NCBI RefSeq assembly: GCF_009799805.1 | Contig: NZ_CP047050.1 | Location: forward strand, 1,378,001-1,442,000 | Direction of reading: 5' to 3' | Length of the DNA: 64,000 nucleotides | Origin: Myroides phaeus | GTDB lineage: Bacteria; Bacteroidota; Bacteroidia; Flavobacteriales; Flavobacteriaceae | Shown here: positions 36,070 to 44,853 of the stretch, piece by piece | Layout of the letters: every line of letters starts with the position of its first letter | Position numbering within the stretch: the first letter of the stretch is position 1 | The notes under the pieces: model-generated | Told to the model about the DNA's origin: nothing | Seen by the model: the letters and a program-made list of their open reading frames with translations, nothing else | The model's database searches: none | Made by a program: the position numbers and the translations under genes

Positions 36070-36672
36070 ATGGGACATATCGAACAAAAAACGTTAGATA
36101 ATAGTTTAACTTATTCTGCTTTTCGTGAGTTTGTAACTAATGCATTACAAAATGATAAGGCTGCGTTAAATATAAAAGATGATTATATGGCTTACGCTGA
36201 GTTGAATGAGGCAAGGTTACATCGATTAGATAAAACATTAAAGGTTTCAGAGGAAGCGACAACGAGTCTGAAAAATTTAACTAAAAAGTATATTTGGATT
36301 GTAATTTCTGAAAGCTGGTGTGGTGATGCTGCTCAGTCTGTACCAATGTTAAATAAAATGGCGGAAGTAACAGATAAAGTAGAAATGAAGATTGTTTTCC
36401 GAGATCAGAACTTAGAATTAATGGATCAGTTTTTAACCAATGGAGGAAGATCAATTCCTAAATTAGTTATCGTTGAAGCTGATACATTAAAAGTTTTAGG
36501 TGATTGGGGACCACGTCCAGCAGGTGCTACAAAATTGGTTGCTGATTACAAAGCAGAGCACGGTAGCTTTGATCAAACAGGGGCTGTAGAGCTTCAAAAA
36601 TGGTACACAAAGAACAAAGGACAAGAGGTTCAAAACGAAGTAGTTGAATTAATGTTGTCTCTTGATAAATAA
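36070..36672 (+). CDS. Thioredoxin-fold protein with a single active-site cysteine
   Basis: 200 residues, no signal peptide. A thioredoxin core occupies about residues 70-150 with SESWCGDAAQSVPML, where the usual CxxC reads C-G-D-A, so only the N-terminal cysteine remains. The cis-Pro loop GGRSIPKLVIVE is present. This monothiol arrangement cannot run a normal dithiol cycle, but could form mixed disulfides or act as a thiol sensor. The family occurs in Bacteroidota and Bacilli without a firmly known role. Single gene, ending in a bidirectional terminator shared with the next, convergent gene. Confidence 0.88.
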   Translation: MGHIEQKTLDNSLTYSAFREFVTNALQNDKAALNIKDDYMAYAELNEARLHRLDKTLKVSEEATTSLKNLTKKYIWIVISESWCGDAAQSVPMLNKMAEVTDKVEMKIVFRDQNLELMDQFLTNGGRSIPKLVIVEADTLKVLGDWGPRPAGATKLVADYKAEHGSFDQTGAVELQKWYTKNKGQEVQNEVVELMLSLDK

Positions 36673-36680
36673 TATTTTAA

Positions 36681-36724
36681 AAAATCACTATTGTACGATT
36701 GCTCCTACAATAGTGATTTTTTTT
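36681..36724. terminator. Bidirectional terminator with the convergent gene's stop codon in its stem
   Basis: 15-bp perfect stem (36681-36695 with 36706-36720) and T-run. The stop and last codons of the minus-strand YiiX-like gene (ending at 36688) lie inside it. Confidence 0.85.
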
Positions 36725-37311
36725 GATAAAGATAATCCTGCTGGGTTACAGCCTAATAAGTTTTCTGGGACTTCTTGTCCAAGTTTTTCAAAATAACTTA
36801 ACCATTCTGGGAAAAACTCTCCTGTTGTTTTTGATTTATAAGTCATCGGATAAAGTTTGAAAAACTCTTTATCTTCATTAGCATATTTAAATGCGTCATA
36901 GATTAATTCAGAACAATAATATTTCTCATTATCCATTAAATAATTAACGTCATAAGGAATACCTACCTGTTTGATTGCAAAATTTTTAGCTTCTGTTATA
37001 AGGTCTGTGTATTCTGGTAATAGTCTTCCTAAATACATTGTGTTAGGTGTTTTTGATAAGAAGTCTTCCAAAGGTGTGATGGCTACTTTAGGCCAAGTTG
37101 CCTCTATGACCTGTAATTTATTATCGTAATTAATAACCATACCTATGTGATTAAAGTTAATGTCATTATAACCAAAAGTAACTTCATTAATGGCTTCACA
37201 TAGAGGTCCGCAATTTATATTTTGAAAAATAAAATCACCTTCTTTAAAAGTAGTTTTCTGTGCCCAAACACAATTAGAAATTAGTAGGATTAATACTATT
37301 ATTTTTTTCAT
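36688..37311 (-). CDS. YiiX-like permuted papain-fold hydrolase, exported
   Basis: From the ATG at 37311 (MKKIIVLILLISNCVWAQ) it has 207 residues and a signal peptide; an upstream in-frame ATG at 37362 would put 17 polar residues before the signal, so it is disfavoured. The circularly permuted NlpC/P60-type order is seen: KEGDFIFQN, then the catalytic His in FNHIGMVINYD, and the Cys in KYYCSELIYDAFKYA (near residue 133 of the mature start). This is the YiiX/YebB group of predicted amidases or lipid-thioester hydrolases. Substrate unknown. Monocistronic. Confidence 0.85.
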   Translation of the reverse strand: MKKIIVLILLISNCVWAQKTTFKEGDFIFQNINCGPLCEAINEVTFGYNDINFNHIGMVINYDNKLQVIEATWPKVAITPLEDFLSKTPNTMYLGRLLPEYTDLITEAKNFAIKQVGIPYDVNYLMDNEKYYCSELIYDAFKYANEDKEFFKLYPMTYKSKTTGEFFPEWLSYFEKLGQEVPENLLGCNPAGLSLSKKITIVGAIVQ

Positions 37312-37487
37312 AATAAATATTTTGTTGTTGACGAAGATAGGGGTAACAGTATTTATAGTCAAGTAATTTCTAATGGAATAATGAAGAGTTTACTCAAAAT
37401 ATATGGGAGTTCGCTTTTTATTTTGTTTTTTTCCTATTTATTATACTTAGTTTAGTCAAATAAAATAAAAACAAGGAAAAACTTGAT

Positions 37488-37859
37488 ATGGAAAACAAAG
37501 TATTTCAGCTATTTAGATGTTTTTTGTGTATCTGTATGGTTTTTTTAGTGAGTTGTAAAGAACATTCTGATACAGAGAAGGGAGAGGTTTCTTTGACGGA
37601 ACAAGGGCAGACACCTAATGGTGTTGATAAAGATATAGTTAAAGAAAGAAAAATTTATACGGTAGAAGGTGTAGATAACGAAGGGAATACCTATAGAGGT
37701 AAAATAGCATTAAAAGGAGATGTTGGAGCAGGTAGAATATGTAGCGATAATAAAAAAGAAATTTATATAGATGTAAAACGCTCTTTAGAAGGTGGAGTTG
37801 AAGGAGTAGATAATAATGGAAATGTTTATCAATTATTATTTATGAGTAAAGAAGAGTAG
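37488..37859 (+). CDS. Small lipoprotein of unknown function with an internal EGVDN repeat
   Basis: 123 residues. Lipobox FLVSC (Cys about 23), a polar linker, then a small domain framed by two near-copies of the same motif: VEGVDNEGNTY (about 61-71) and VEGVDNNGNVY (about 102-112). The spacing suggests two matching beta-hairpins in one compact fold. I know no family. It stands alone, with a terminator behind it. Confidence 0.75.
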   Translation: MENKVFQLFRCFLCICMVFLVSCKEHSDTEKGEVSLTEQGQTPNGVDKDIVKERKIYTVEGVDNEGNTYRGKIALKGDVGAGRICSDNKKEIYIDVKRSLEGGVEGVDNNGNVYQLLFMSKEE

Positions 37860-37872
37860 GTAATGGAAAGCT

Positions 37873-37908
37873 AAAAAGGCTATTTCTCATTGAGAAATAG
37901 CCTTTTTT
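37873..37908. terminator. Bidirectional terminator between the small lipoprotein and truB
   Basis: Perfect 16-bp stem (37873-37888 with 37892-37907), 3-nt loop; A/T runs on both sides. Confidence 0.9.
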
Positions 37909-37909
37909 A

Positions 37910-38629
37910 TTATTGGTTTTGTTCGATAGAATTCTTTTCAGCTTCAGCTTCAAATTCTTCTAAACTAACAGAATTAACGATGTCGTAATCTCCAATTTTT
38001 GTTCTTCTTAACGCAGTTAAGTGCGCTCCTGAATTTAGTTTTAAACCAAAATCATAAGCAAGGGAACGAATATATGTTCCTTTAGAACAAACTACTCTAA
38101 AATCAATATTAGGTAGTGTTTGACCAGTAAGTTCAAAGTCTTCAATAGTGATTGGTCTTGTTGGAATCTCTACTTCTTCCCCTTTTCTTGCGTGTTCATA
38201 AAGTCTTTTACCATCTTTTTTCAAAGCAGAAAAAATAGGAGGTCTTTGCTGTATTTCACCTAAAAAAGATACCCTTGCTTCTTCTAAAAGTTCGGGCGTA
38301 ATATGCTCCGTTGGATAGTGTTTGTCTATTTCTGTTTCAAGGTCATAAGAAGGTGTTGTTCCTCCAAGAGTAATTGTACCTGTATATTCTTTAATCTGTC
38401 CTTGTAATTCAGATATTTGCTTAGTAGCTTTTCCTGTACAAACAATCAATAAGCCTGTTGCTAAAGGATCTAACGTACCAGCGTGACCTACTTTTATCTT
38501 TTTTAATCCATAGTTCTTTTTAAGCAACCATTTTATTTTGTTAACTGCTTGAAAAGAAGACCAATTTAATGGTTTGTCTACCAATAAAATTTGTCCGTTT
38601 TGAAATGCTTCTGCGGTATAGTTTATCAT
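37910..38629 (-). CDS. truB: tRNA pseudouridine(55) synthase
   Basis: Makes the universal pseudouridine 55 in the T-loop of tRNAs. The start chosen is the ATG at 38629 (MINYTAEAFQNGQ), giving 239 residues; the frame is open further upstream but that part is the reverse reading of uppP. The catalytic Asp is in GHAGTLDPLATGLL. RPPIFSALKKDGKRLYEHAR and CSKGTYIRSLAYDFG are the other conserved TruB blocks. Start and uppP stop overlap by one base (TAATG), a sign of translational coupling. Last gene of ftsX-DUF3098-uppP-truB. Confidence 0.95.
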   Translation of the reverse strand: MINYTAEAFQNGQILLVDKPLNWSSFQAVNKIKWLLKKNYGLKKIKVGHAGTLDPLATGLLIVCTGKATKQISELQGQIKEYTGTITLGGTTPSYDLETEIDKHYPTEHITPELLEEARVSFLGEIQQRPPIFSALKKDGKRLYEHARKGEEVEIPTRPITIEDFELTGQTLPNIDFRVVCSKGTYIRSLAYDFGLKLNSGAHLTALRRTKIGDYDIVNSVSLEEFEAEAEKNSIEQNQ

Positions 38630-39438
38630 TATTGTTTTAAATAACCAAAATAGATTAATAAAATAACTCCTGCTACAATACGGTAGTATCCCCAAGGTTT
38701 AAAACCATATTTTTTAATAATTCCAATGAAGAATTTAATAGCAAATATAGAAACAACAAAAGCGATTACATTTCCAAGTAAAAACAATTTCATATTGTCT
38801 GGATGTTCTAATAATAACTCATATCCGATTTTACCAGATTCGTATTTTTTTAGAGCAATTGAATAAACTGTAACAGCAAGCATTGTTGGTACTGCTAAAA
38901 AGAAAGAAAACTCTGCGGCAACTTGACGAGAAAGTCCTTGTTGCATTCCTCCAATGATAGAAGCAGCCGATCTACTTGTTCCTGGCATCATCGCTAAACA
39001 TTGCCAAAAACCAATCGCAATAGCTTGTTTTATAGTAATATCCTCTTCTTTAACTGTTTTAGGGTTTTTGAAATATTTGTCAATAAATAACAAGACAAAT
39101 CCTCCAAAGATTAGCATATATGCAATGTAAATAGTCTCCCCTAAAACTGCGTCAATTTTTTCATCTAATAGCTTTCCTAAAACAAGTGCAGGAATTACAG
39201 CACACACTAATTTTACATAGAAATTAAGTTTAGTGAAATCAAAAAACTTCTTCCAGTACAATGCGACTACGGCAAGAATTGCTCCGAATTGGATAGCTGT
39301 TTGAAATAGTTTAACGAAATCGTCATTTTGTATTTCGTAATAAGAACTTACGAAAATCATATGAGCTGTTGAAGAAACTGGTAAGTATTCTGTTAACCCC
39401 TCTACAATTGCAAGGAGAATGGCTTGTAATAAATCCAT
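38629..39438 (-). CDS. uppP: Undecaprenyl-diphosphatase
   Basis: 269-residue integral membrane enzyme (BacA type) that dephosphorylates undecaprenyl pyrophosphate to recycle the carrier lipid for peptidoglycan and other wall polymers; high levels give bacitracin resistance. The two catalytic motifs are clear: EGLTEYLPVSSTAHM (about 13-27) and MMPGTSRSAASIIGGM (about 151-166). About eight hydrophobic segments. Overlaps truB by one base; 15 bases after the DUF3098 gene. Confidence 0.96.
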   Translation of the reverse strand: MDLLQAILLAIVEGLTEYLPVSSTAHMIFVSSYYEIQNDDFVKLFQTAIQFGAILAVVALYWKKFFDFTKLNFYVKLVCAVIPALVLGKLLDEKIDAVLGETIYIAYMLIFGGFVLLFIDKYFKNPKTVKEEDITIKQAIAIGFWQCLAMMPGTSRSAASIIGGMQQGLSRQVAAEFSFFLAVPTMLAVTVYSIALKKYESGKIGYELLLEHPDNMKLFLLGNVIAFVVSIFAIKFFIGIIKKYGFKPWGYYRIVAGVILLIYFGYLKQ

Positions 39439-39453
39439 TTAAAGTTATTATAA

Positions 39454-39690
39454 TTATTTGTTTTCTTTTTTGAAAATTGAGTAAACAGCAAGTCCAATTC
39501 CTATGAAAAAAACGGTTGGAGCAAGGTGAATACGTCTAAAGCTGTAGATGTCTTCATTAAATTGAGTAGGGTCATCATTTGCTGCACCTGCCATCAATAC
39601 AAAACTCAAAGCAATTACTATTAAGCTAATAATTAGCATAGTATAGTTCTTTTTAGAAAAAAGGGCAATGTTATTATTTTGATCTTTCAT
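39454..39690 (-). CDS. DUF3098 small membrane protein
   Basis: 78 residues with two transmembrane helices: about 16-36 (TMLIISLIVIALSFVLMAGA) and 55-72. Between them is the conserved periplasm-facing NEDIYSFRRIHLAPT segment that identifies DUF3098. Function unknown. Its constant position between ftsX and uppP in Bacteroidota suggests a role in division or cell-wall synthesis. Two bases separate it from ftsX. Confidence 0.9.
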   Translation of the reverse strand: MKDQNNNIALFSKKNYTMLIISLIVIALSFVLMAGAANDDPTQFNEDIYSFRRIHLAPTVFFIGIGLAVYSIFKKENK

Positions 39691-39692
39691 AA

Positions 39693-40574
39693 TTAATAAA
39701 GTTCATCTGATTTAAGATTCAAGAATCTTTGTGTTGCAAAAAATGTACTAATACTTGTGATAATTGTACCTAAAATAAGAATACCAAGTCCTACAACTAC
39801 AAGAGGAATATAATCTTCAGTAGGGTTAATATTTAAATCCGGGAATTTATTGTCAACATAAAATGTTAGTCCTACAATAGCTCCAATAGCTAATATAGAA
39901 CCTATGAAACCAAGTTTCATACTATGCCAAATAAAAGGTCTTCTGATGAAGCGTTTTGTTGCTCCAACCATTTGCATAGTTTTGATAGTAAATCTACTTG
40001 AAAAAATTAATAATCTCAGCGAGCTGTTTATTAATAACATTGAGATAATAGTTAATATTCCAGCAGCAATTAAAACCCAATTAGTGATTTTTTTGATATT
40101 GTCATTTACAAGATCGACCAATTGTTTGTCATAAGTAATATCACTTACAGATTTAGTAGTCTGTAATTCTTTGATTATGTTTTCTATACTGTCTTTTACA
40201 ACGTAATCACCTTTTAGGTGTAAGTCGAAAGAATCTTGTAAAGGGTTGAATCCTAAGAATTCAACAAAGTCTTCACCAAGAGTTTCTTTGTGACTAATAG
40301 CTGCTTCTTCTTTAGAAACAAAGGTGTAATCTTTTACATATTCCACTGTAGAAAGTTTGTTGTCAAACTTATCTAAGTCAGCTTTAGCTGTATTTGACTC
40401 AAAAAATATTGTCATAGGAATGTTTTCTCTAAAATTATCGGAGATTTTTTTAGAGTTAATTACGAATAAACTTAGGCTCCCTAACAAAAAGAGAACCAAG
40501 AAAATACTGAGAATGACTGAAAAATAAGACGAAAGTAATTTTCGTTTTTGGTATTTTTCGTACGAACTAGCCAT
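39693..40574 (-). CDS. ftsX: Cell division protein FtsX
   Basis: 293 residues with the FtsX topology: one N-terminal TM helix (about 17-38), a large periplasmic loop (about 39-165), then three TM helices. The N-terminus MASSYEKYQKRKLLSSYFSV is typical of Bacteroidota FtsX. With FtsE it forms an ABC-type transmembrane signal relay that switches on peptidoglycan hydrolases at the septum. ftsE is not adjacent here. First gene of the four-gene minus-strand operon. Confidence 0.94.
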   Translation of the reverse strand: MASSYEKYQKRKLLSSYFSVILSIFLVLFLLGSLSLFVINSKKISDNFRENIPMTIFFESNTAKADLDKFDNKLSTVEYVKDYTFVSKEEAAISHKETLGEDFVEFLGFNPLQDSFDLHLKGDYVVKDSIENIIKELQTTKSVSDITYDKQLVDLVNDNIKKITNWVLIAAGILTIISMLLINSSLRLLIFSSRFTIKTMQMVGATKRFIRRPFIWHSMKLGFIGSILAIGAIVGLTFYVDNKFPDLNINPTEDYIPLVVVGLGILILGTIITSISTFFATQRFLNLKSDELY

Positions 40575-40666
40575 AGATTAGAATTTAAGTGCGTAAAAAT
40601 AGCAAACAAAAATGTTTTTATTAAGACAATAACGATTAAAGTTTTCTAATTGTTATAAATATAGTT

Positions 40667-40674
40667 TATTTTTG
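40667..40674 (+). promoter_or_regulatory. Candidate -7 element of leuS
   Basis: TATTTTTG (TAnnTTTG), with a TTG 14 bases upstream. It implies a leader of about 65 bases, long enough for a regulatory element though no obvious structure was seen. Confidence 0.4.
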
Positions 40675-40748
40675 CGTGAATTGACGTGGTTTTTCGTATA
40701 ATCGGAGCACTAAATGAGATTGTTGAATAGAATATATATTTAAATAGT

Positions 40749-43562
40749 ATGAAATATAATCCAAACGAAATTGAAGCTAAGTGGCAAAAAATTTGGAGAG
40801 AAAATCAAACTTTCAAAACTGAAAATGAATCAGACAAGCCGAAGTATTATGTGTTAGATATGTTTCCTTATCCATCTGGAGCAGGACTACACGTAGGACA
40901 CCCTCTTGGGTATATAGCATCGGATATTTTTGCTCGTTACAAACGTCATAAAGGGTTTAATGTATTACACCCACAAGGTTATGATAGTTTTGGTTTACCT
41001 GCAGAGCAATATGCTATTCAAACTGGACAACATCCTGCAGTGACAACAGAAGTTAACATTGCTCGTTATAGAGAACAGCTTGATAAAATTGGTTTTTCTT
41101 TTGATTGGAGTCGTGAAGTACGTACATCAAATGCTGATTATTACAAGCATACACAATGGATTTTTATCCAATTGTTTAACTCTTGGTACAATAAAGCTAC
41201 GGATAAAGCTGAGGCTATTGCGTCTTTGGTTGCTATTTTTGAGAAAGAAGGTAATGCAAATGTAGAGGCAGTATGTGCAGATAATATTACTGTGTTTTCA
41301 GCTGAAGAGTGGAACGCATTTTCTGCAGATGAAAAAGAAACTGTGCTTTTACAATATAGATTAACATATTTAGCAGAAACAGAAGTAAACTGGTGTCCAG
41401 CTTTAGGTACTGTTTTAGCTAATGACGAAATAAAAGACGGTTTATCTGAACGTGGTGGACATCCTGTAGTACGTAAGAAAATGAAGCAGTGGAGTATGCG
41501 TATTTCTGCTTATGCTGAACGTTTATTGCAAGGATTAGATACGTTGGATTGGACTGAGAGTATTAAAGAAAGTCAACGTAATTGGATTGGTAAATCTGTT
41601 GGAGCTTCAATTACTTTTAACTTAAAGGAAGGAGAAGATACAATAGAGGTGTTTACAACTCGTCCTGACACTGTATTTGGTGTAAGTTTTATGACTTTAG
41701 CGCCAGAGCACGATTTAGTGATGAAAATTACTACAGCAGAGCAAAAAGCACAAGTTGAGGCATATGTTGAAGCAACTTCAAAACGAAGTGAGCGCGATCG
41801 TATGGCTGATGTTAAGACAATTTCTGGTGTGTTTACAGGGGCGTATGCAGAACATCCTTTTACAAAAGAACCAATTGAAATTTGGATTGGTGATTACGTA
41901 TTAGCTGGTTATGGTACAGGTGCTGTTATGGCTGTTCCTGCTGGAGATAGTCGTGATTATGCTTTTGCAAAACACTTCAATATTCCAATTAAAAATATAT
42001 TTAATCAAGACATTTCTGAAGAAGCATTTGCAGAAAAAGAAGGATTTGTACTTGAAAACTCTGATTTCTTAAATGGATTAGGGTATAAAGAAGCAACTGC
42101 AAAAGCTATTGCTGCTTTAGAAGAATTAGGAAAAGGAGCTGGGAAAACGAATTACCGTTTACGCGATGCTGTTTTCTCTCGTCAACGTTATTGGGGAGAG
42201 CCATTCCCTGTTTACTATGTAAATGGATTGCCTAAGATGATTGACAATAAACATTTGCCAATCGTTTTACCTGAGGTTGAAAAGTATTTGCCAACAGAAG
42301 ATGGTCAACCACCATTAGGAAATGCAAATGTTTGGGCTTGGGATACTGTAAATAATAAAGTAGTAGACAACTCTTTAATTGATGAGAAAACAATTTTCCC
42401 ATTAGAATTAAATACAATGCCAGGTTGGGCTGGTTCTTCGTGGTATTGGATGCGTTATATGGATCCTTCAAATACAGAAGATATTGCATCAGCAGAAGCA
42501 TTGAAATACTGGCAAAATGTTGACTTATATATTGGTGGTAGCGAACACGCAACAGGACACTTGTTGTATAGCCGTTTCTGGAATAAGTTCTTAAAAGATA
42601 TTGGTGTTGCACCAACTGAAGAACCATTTAAGAAAATGATTAACCAAGGGATGATTTTAGGTACTTCTGCTTTTGTTTACCGCATTGATGGAACAAATAC
42701 TTTTATCTCTAAGGATATGATTAAAGATGAGAAAGTTCAACAATTATACGCTTATGTAGGATTAGTTAACTCTTCATCTGAATTAGATACAGAAGGATTT
42801 AAACAATGGCGTCCAGACTATGCAAATGCTGAGTTTATTTTAAATGAAAACGGTAAATATATCGTTGGGCATGAGGTAGAAAAGATGTCTAAGTCGTACT
42901 ACAATGTTGTAAATCCAGATGATATTTGTAACGAATATGGAGCAGATACATTGCGTTTGTATGAAATGTTCTTAGGACCATTAGAGCAAGCTAAACCTTG
43001 GAATACTGCTGGTATTTCTGGAGTTGCAGGATTCTTGAAAAAATTATGGAGATTATATGCAGATGACAATGGAGTAGTGGTAGTAGATGAAGCACCAAGT
43101 GCAGATATGCTTAAATCATTACACAAAACAATTAAAAAGGTAACAGAAGATATTGAGAACTTCTCATTTAATACATCTGTTTCTCAGTTTATGATTTGTG
43201 TGAACGAATTGTCTCAACAAAAATGTCACCACAAAGCTATTCTTGAGCCATTAGCTGTTTTAGTAGCTCCTTATGCACCTCATATTGCAGAAGAGTTATG
43301 GTCAATGTTAGGAAATACAACTTCTGTTTCAGAAGCGGAGTTTCCAATATTTAAACCAGAATTTTTAGTTGAGAGTTCTAAAGAGTATCCAGTTTCATTT
43401 AACGGAAAAATGCGTTTCAAAATTGAATTGCCTTTAGACTTAACACAAGAGCAAATTCAAGAAGCTGTATTAGCAGACGAAAGAACTATTGCGCAATTAG
43501 GAGGAAGAGAACCTAAAAAGATTATTATTGTTCCTGGTAAGATTATCAATTTAGTAGGATAG
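40749..43562 (+). CDS. leuS: Leucyl-tRNA synthetase
   Basis: 937-residue class I synthetase that charges tRNA-Leu. The HIGH-type motif YPSGAGLHVGHPLGY is at about 39-53 and the KMSKS motif VEKMSKSYYNVVNPDD at about 710-725. The CP1 editing domain is present, with the TTRPDTVFGVSFMTLAPEH segment near 310 and the GTGAVMAVPAGDSRDYAF editing pocket near 391. A roughly 60-residue insert around residues 145-215 (KATDKAEAIASLVAIFEKE...) lies before the WCPALGTVLANDE zinc/CP region and is usual in this phylum. It ends at a strong terminator just left of the IS3 element. Confidence 0.98.
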   Translation: MKYNPNEIEAKWQKIWRENQTFKTENESDKPKYYVLDMFPYPSGAGLHVGHPLGYIASDIFARYKRHKGFNVLHPQGYDSFGLPAEQYAIQTGQHPAVTTEVNIARYREQLDKIGFSFDWSREVRTSNADYYKHTQWIFIQLFNSWYNKATDKAEAIASLVAIFEKEGNANVEAVCADNITVFSAEEWNAFSADEKETVLLQYRLTYLAETEVNWCPALGTVLANDEIKDGLSERGGHPVVRKKMKQWSMRISAYAERLLQGLDTLDWTESIKESQRNWIGKSVGASITFNLKEGEDTIEVFTTRPDTVFGVSFMTLAPEHDLVMKITTAEQKAQVEAYVEATSKRSERDRMADVKTISGVFTGAYAEHPFTKEPIEIWIGDYVLAGYGTGAVMAVPAGDSRDYAFAKHFNIPIKNIFNQDISEEAFAEKEGFVLENSDFLNGLGYKEATAKAIAALEELGKGAGKTNYRLRDAVFSRQRYWGEPFPVYYVNGLPKMIDNKHLPIVLPEVEKYLPTEDGQPPLGNANVWAWDTVNNKVVDNSLIDEKTIFPLELNTMPGWAGSSWYWMRYMDPSNTEDIASAEALKYWQNVDLYIGGSEHATGHLLYSRFWNKFLKDIGVAPTEEPFKKMINQGMILGTSAFVYRIDGTNTFISKDMIKDEKVQQLYAYVGLVNSSSELDTEGFKQWRPDYANAEFILNENGKYIVGHEVEKMSKSYYNVVNPDDICNEYGADTLRLYEMFLGPLEQAKPWNTAGISGVAGFLKKLWRLYADDNGVVVVDEAPSADMLKSLHKTIKKVTEDIENFSFNTSVSQFMICVNELSQQKCHHKAILEPLAVLVAPYAPHIAEELWSMLGNTTSVSEAEFPIFKPEFLVESSKEYPVSFNGKMRFKIELPLDLTQEQIQEAVLADERTIAQLGGREPKKIIIVPGKIINLVG

Positions 43563-43584
43563 TATCAGTCAACTATTATATCAG

Positions 43585-43620
43585 AAGAGCCCTTGGTAAA
43601 ACACCAAGGGCTCTTTTTTT
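43585..43620 (+). terminator. leuS terminator
   Basis: Perfect 13-bp stem AAGAGCCCTTGGT / ACCAAGGGCTCTT, AAAAC loop, T-run. Confidence 0.95.
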
Positions 43621-43718
43621 GCCTTTTTATTTTATACTCTTTGATCGTATAGGTGGAGTTATCTTGATCGATTAACTATTTTTTGTTAATGTTATTTTTG
43701 GTGTTTGTATATTTTATG

Positions 43719-43800
43719 TGTAGTGCTTCTACACTGCTTGTATATTTTTACATAGAAAGTATACAAGCACTATACATAGAGTATACATACACTATACAAA
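43719..43800. repeat. Palindrome-dense intergenic stretch beside the IS
   Basis: Contains a stem GTGTAG/CTACAC and a 10-bp perfect inverted repeat TGCTTGTATA (43735-43744) / TATACAAGCA (43760-43769). These are followed by repeated ACTATACA-type units (43769-43800). No ORF. It precedes the left IS end by about 40 bases. Confidence 0.55.
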
Positions 43801-43838
43801 TACTATTTAAATGATATGTAAAAAATTATTTTAAGATT

Positions 43839-43864
43839 TGTCTCGTCCTACTATAGCTGTACAG
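43839..43864 (+). repeat. IS3 left terminal inverted repeat
   Basis: 26-bp end beginning TGTCTCGTCCT and ending CTGTACAG. It lies partly within a 22-bp perfect palindrome (43850-43871). Confidence 0.75.
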
Positions 43865-43888
43865 CTATAGTTGATAATCCTGTTTTGT

Positions 43889-43906
43889 ACTGTACAGTTA
43901 TTTCAG
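43889..43906 (+). repeat. Subterminal direct copy of the IS right-end sequence
   Basis: ACTGTACAGTTATTTCAG occurs here and again at 45382-45399 in the same orientation; the second copy is part of the right terminal repeat. Confidence 0.7.
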
Positions 43907-43914
43907 TAATCCTA

Positions 43915-44853
43915 TTACTGCTGTACAAGTTCTTTTTTCTCTGTTTTATTCTTGTAATAATTCTTCCATCTTTTAGGAAGCACCCCTGTTTTTAGGTGCG
44001 CTTGATTAGGAGTTAATCTATCACAACTATCGTGAGGTCTAATTTGATTATAAGCTTCTATGCTATTACCTATTTTTTCCTTAGTTTTTTGATACCCTAA
44101 ACTTGAGTAGTTTAGATTAAACTCTCCTTTAATTATACCATTTACTCGCTCTGCTACTGCGTTATCTCTTGGCTCTCCACTTTGTGTAGTACTTATTGAT
44201 ATATCGTTATCTATTAATAACTGAGTGTAAGTAGCGCTACAGTATTGGCATCCTCTATCAGAATGATGAATAAGTTTTTCTGTATACATTCTATTTTTTA
44301 ACGCCATTGTTAAGGCTTTCAAACACCCTTTTGTAGTCAAATCTAGATTAAAACTATATCCCATTATTTTATGTGAATAAGCATCTGTGATTAAACTCAG
44401 ATATCCCCAAGCATTATTTAGTCGTATATATGTAATATCACTTACCCAAAATTGCTCTGGTCTAATAACCTTTACACCATTATACAAGTCCAAATATTGA
44501 CCTCTCCATGCTCTAGAATCTGTTGTGTATGCTTTTCGTTTGCGCTGCCTAATCAACATTTTTTGACTATCTAATAAATCAAATAAATAATCTCTGCCTA
44601 TGCTTATCTTATGTGTAGCTAAGCGTTCTTGGAGCATATACTGAAGTTTTCGAGTACCTACCTTAGGAAGGCTGGTTCTGATTTTCAATACTTCTTGTAA
44701 GATGATATCATCTTTTATTGATTGCCGCTCATATTTATTAATTGACTGATAATAAGCACTTCGTGTTTTCCCAAACAGTTTACATATTTTGTCTATTCCC
44801 TTGGTAGGATATAAGAGTTTTACTTCTTCAACTGCTTGGAACCAGACTTTTTT
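43915..44853 (-). CDS. IS3 family transposase OrfB (integrase domain, frameshift-expressed)
   Basis: Frame open from the stop at 44854-44856 to 43915, 312 residues, with no ATG at its beginning. After a short N-terminal helix-rich part (VKLLYPTKGIDKICKLFGKT) and an HTH_21-like region, the rve integrase core has the catalytic triad: Asp in FWVSDITYIRL, Asp in HHSDRGCQY, and Glu in NAVAERVNGIIKGEF, exactly 35 residues after the second Asp. All three acids are present. It is made as an OrfAB fusion by -1 frameshifting from orfA; an in-frame TTG at 44688 is a possible but unlikely internal start. Confidence 0.9.
   Translation of the reverse strand, partial: KKVWFQAVEEVKLLYPTKGIDKICKLFGKTRSAYYQSINKYERQSIKDDIILQEVLKIRTSLPKVGTRKLQYMLQERLATHKISIGRDYLFDLLDSQKMLIRQRKRKAYTTDSRAWRGQYLDLYNGVKVIRPEQFWVSDITYIRLNNAWGYLSLITDAYSHKIMGYSFNLDLTTKGCLKALTMALKNRMYTEKLIHHSDRGCQYCSATYTQLLIDNDISISTTQSGEPRDNAVAERVNGIIKGEFNLNYSSLGYQKTKEKIGNSIEAYNQIRPHDSCDRLTPNQAHLKTGVLPKRWKNYYKNKTEKKELVQQ

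Noticed and set aside
36688..37362. Upstream ATG for the YiiX-like gene
   Set aside because: It would place 17 polar residues before the signal peptide; ATG at 37311 is preferred.
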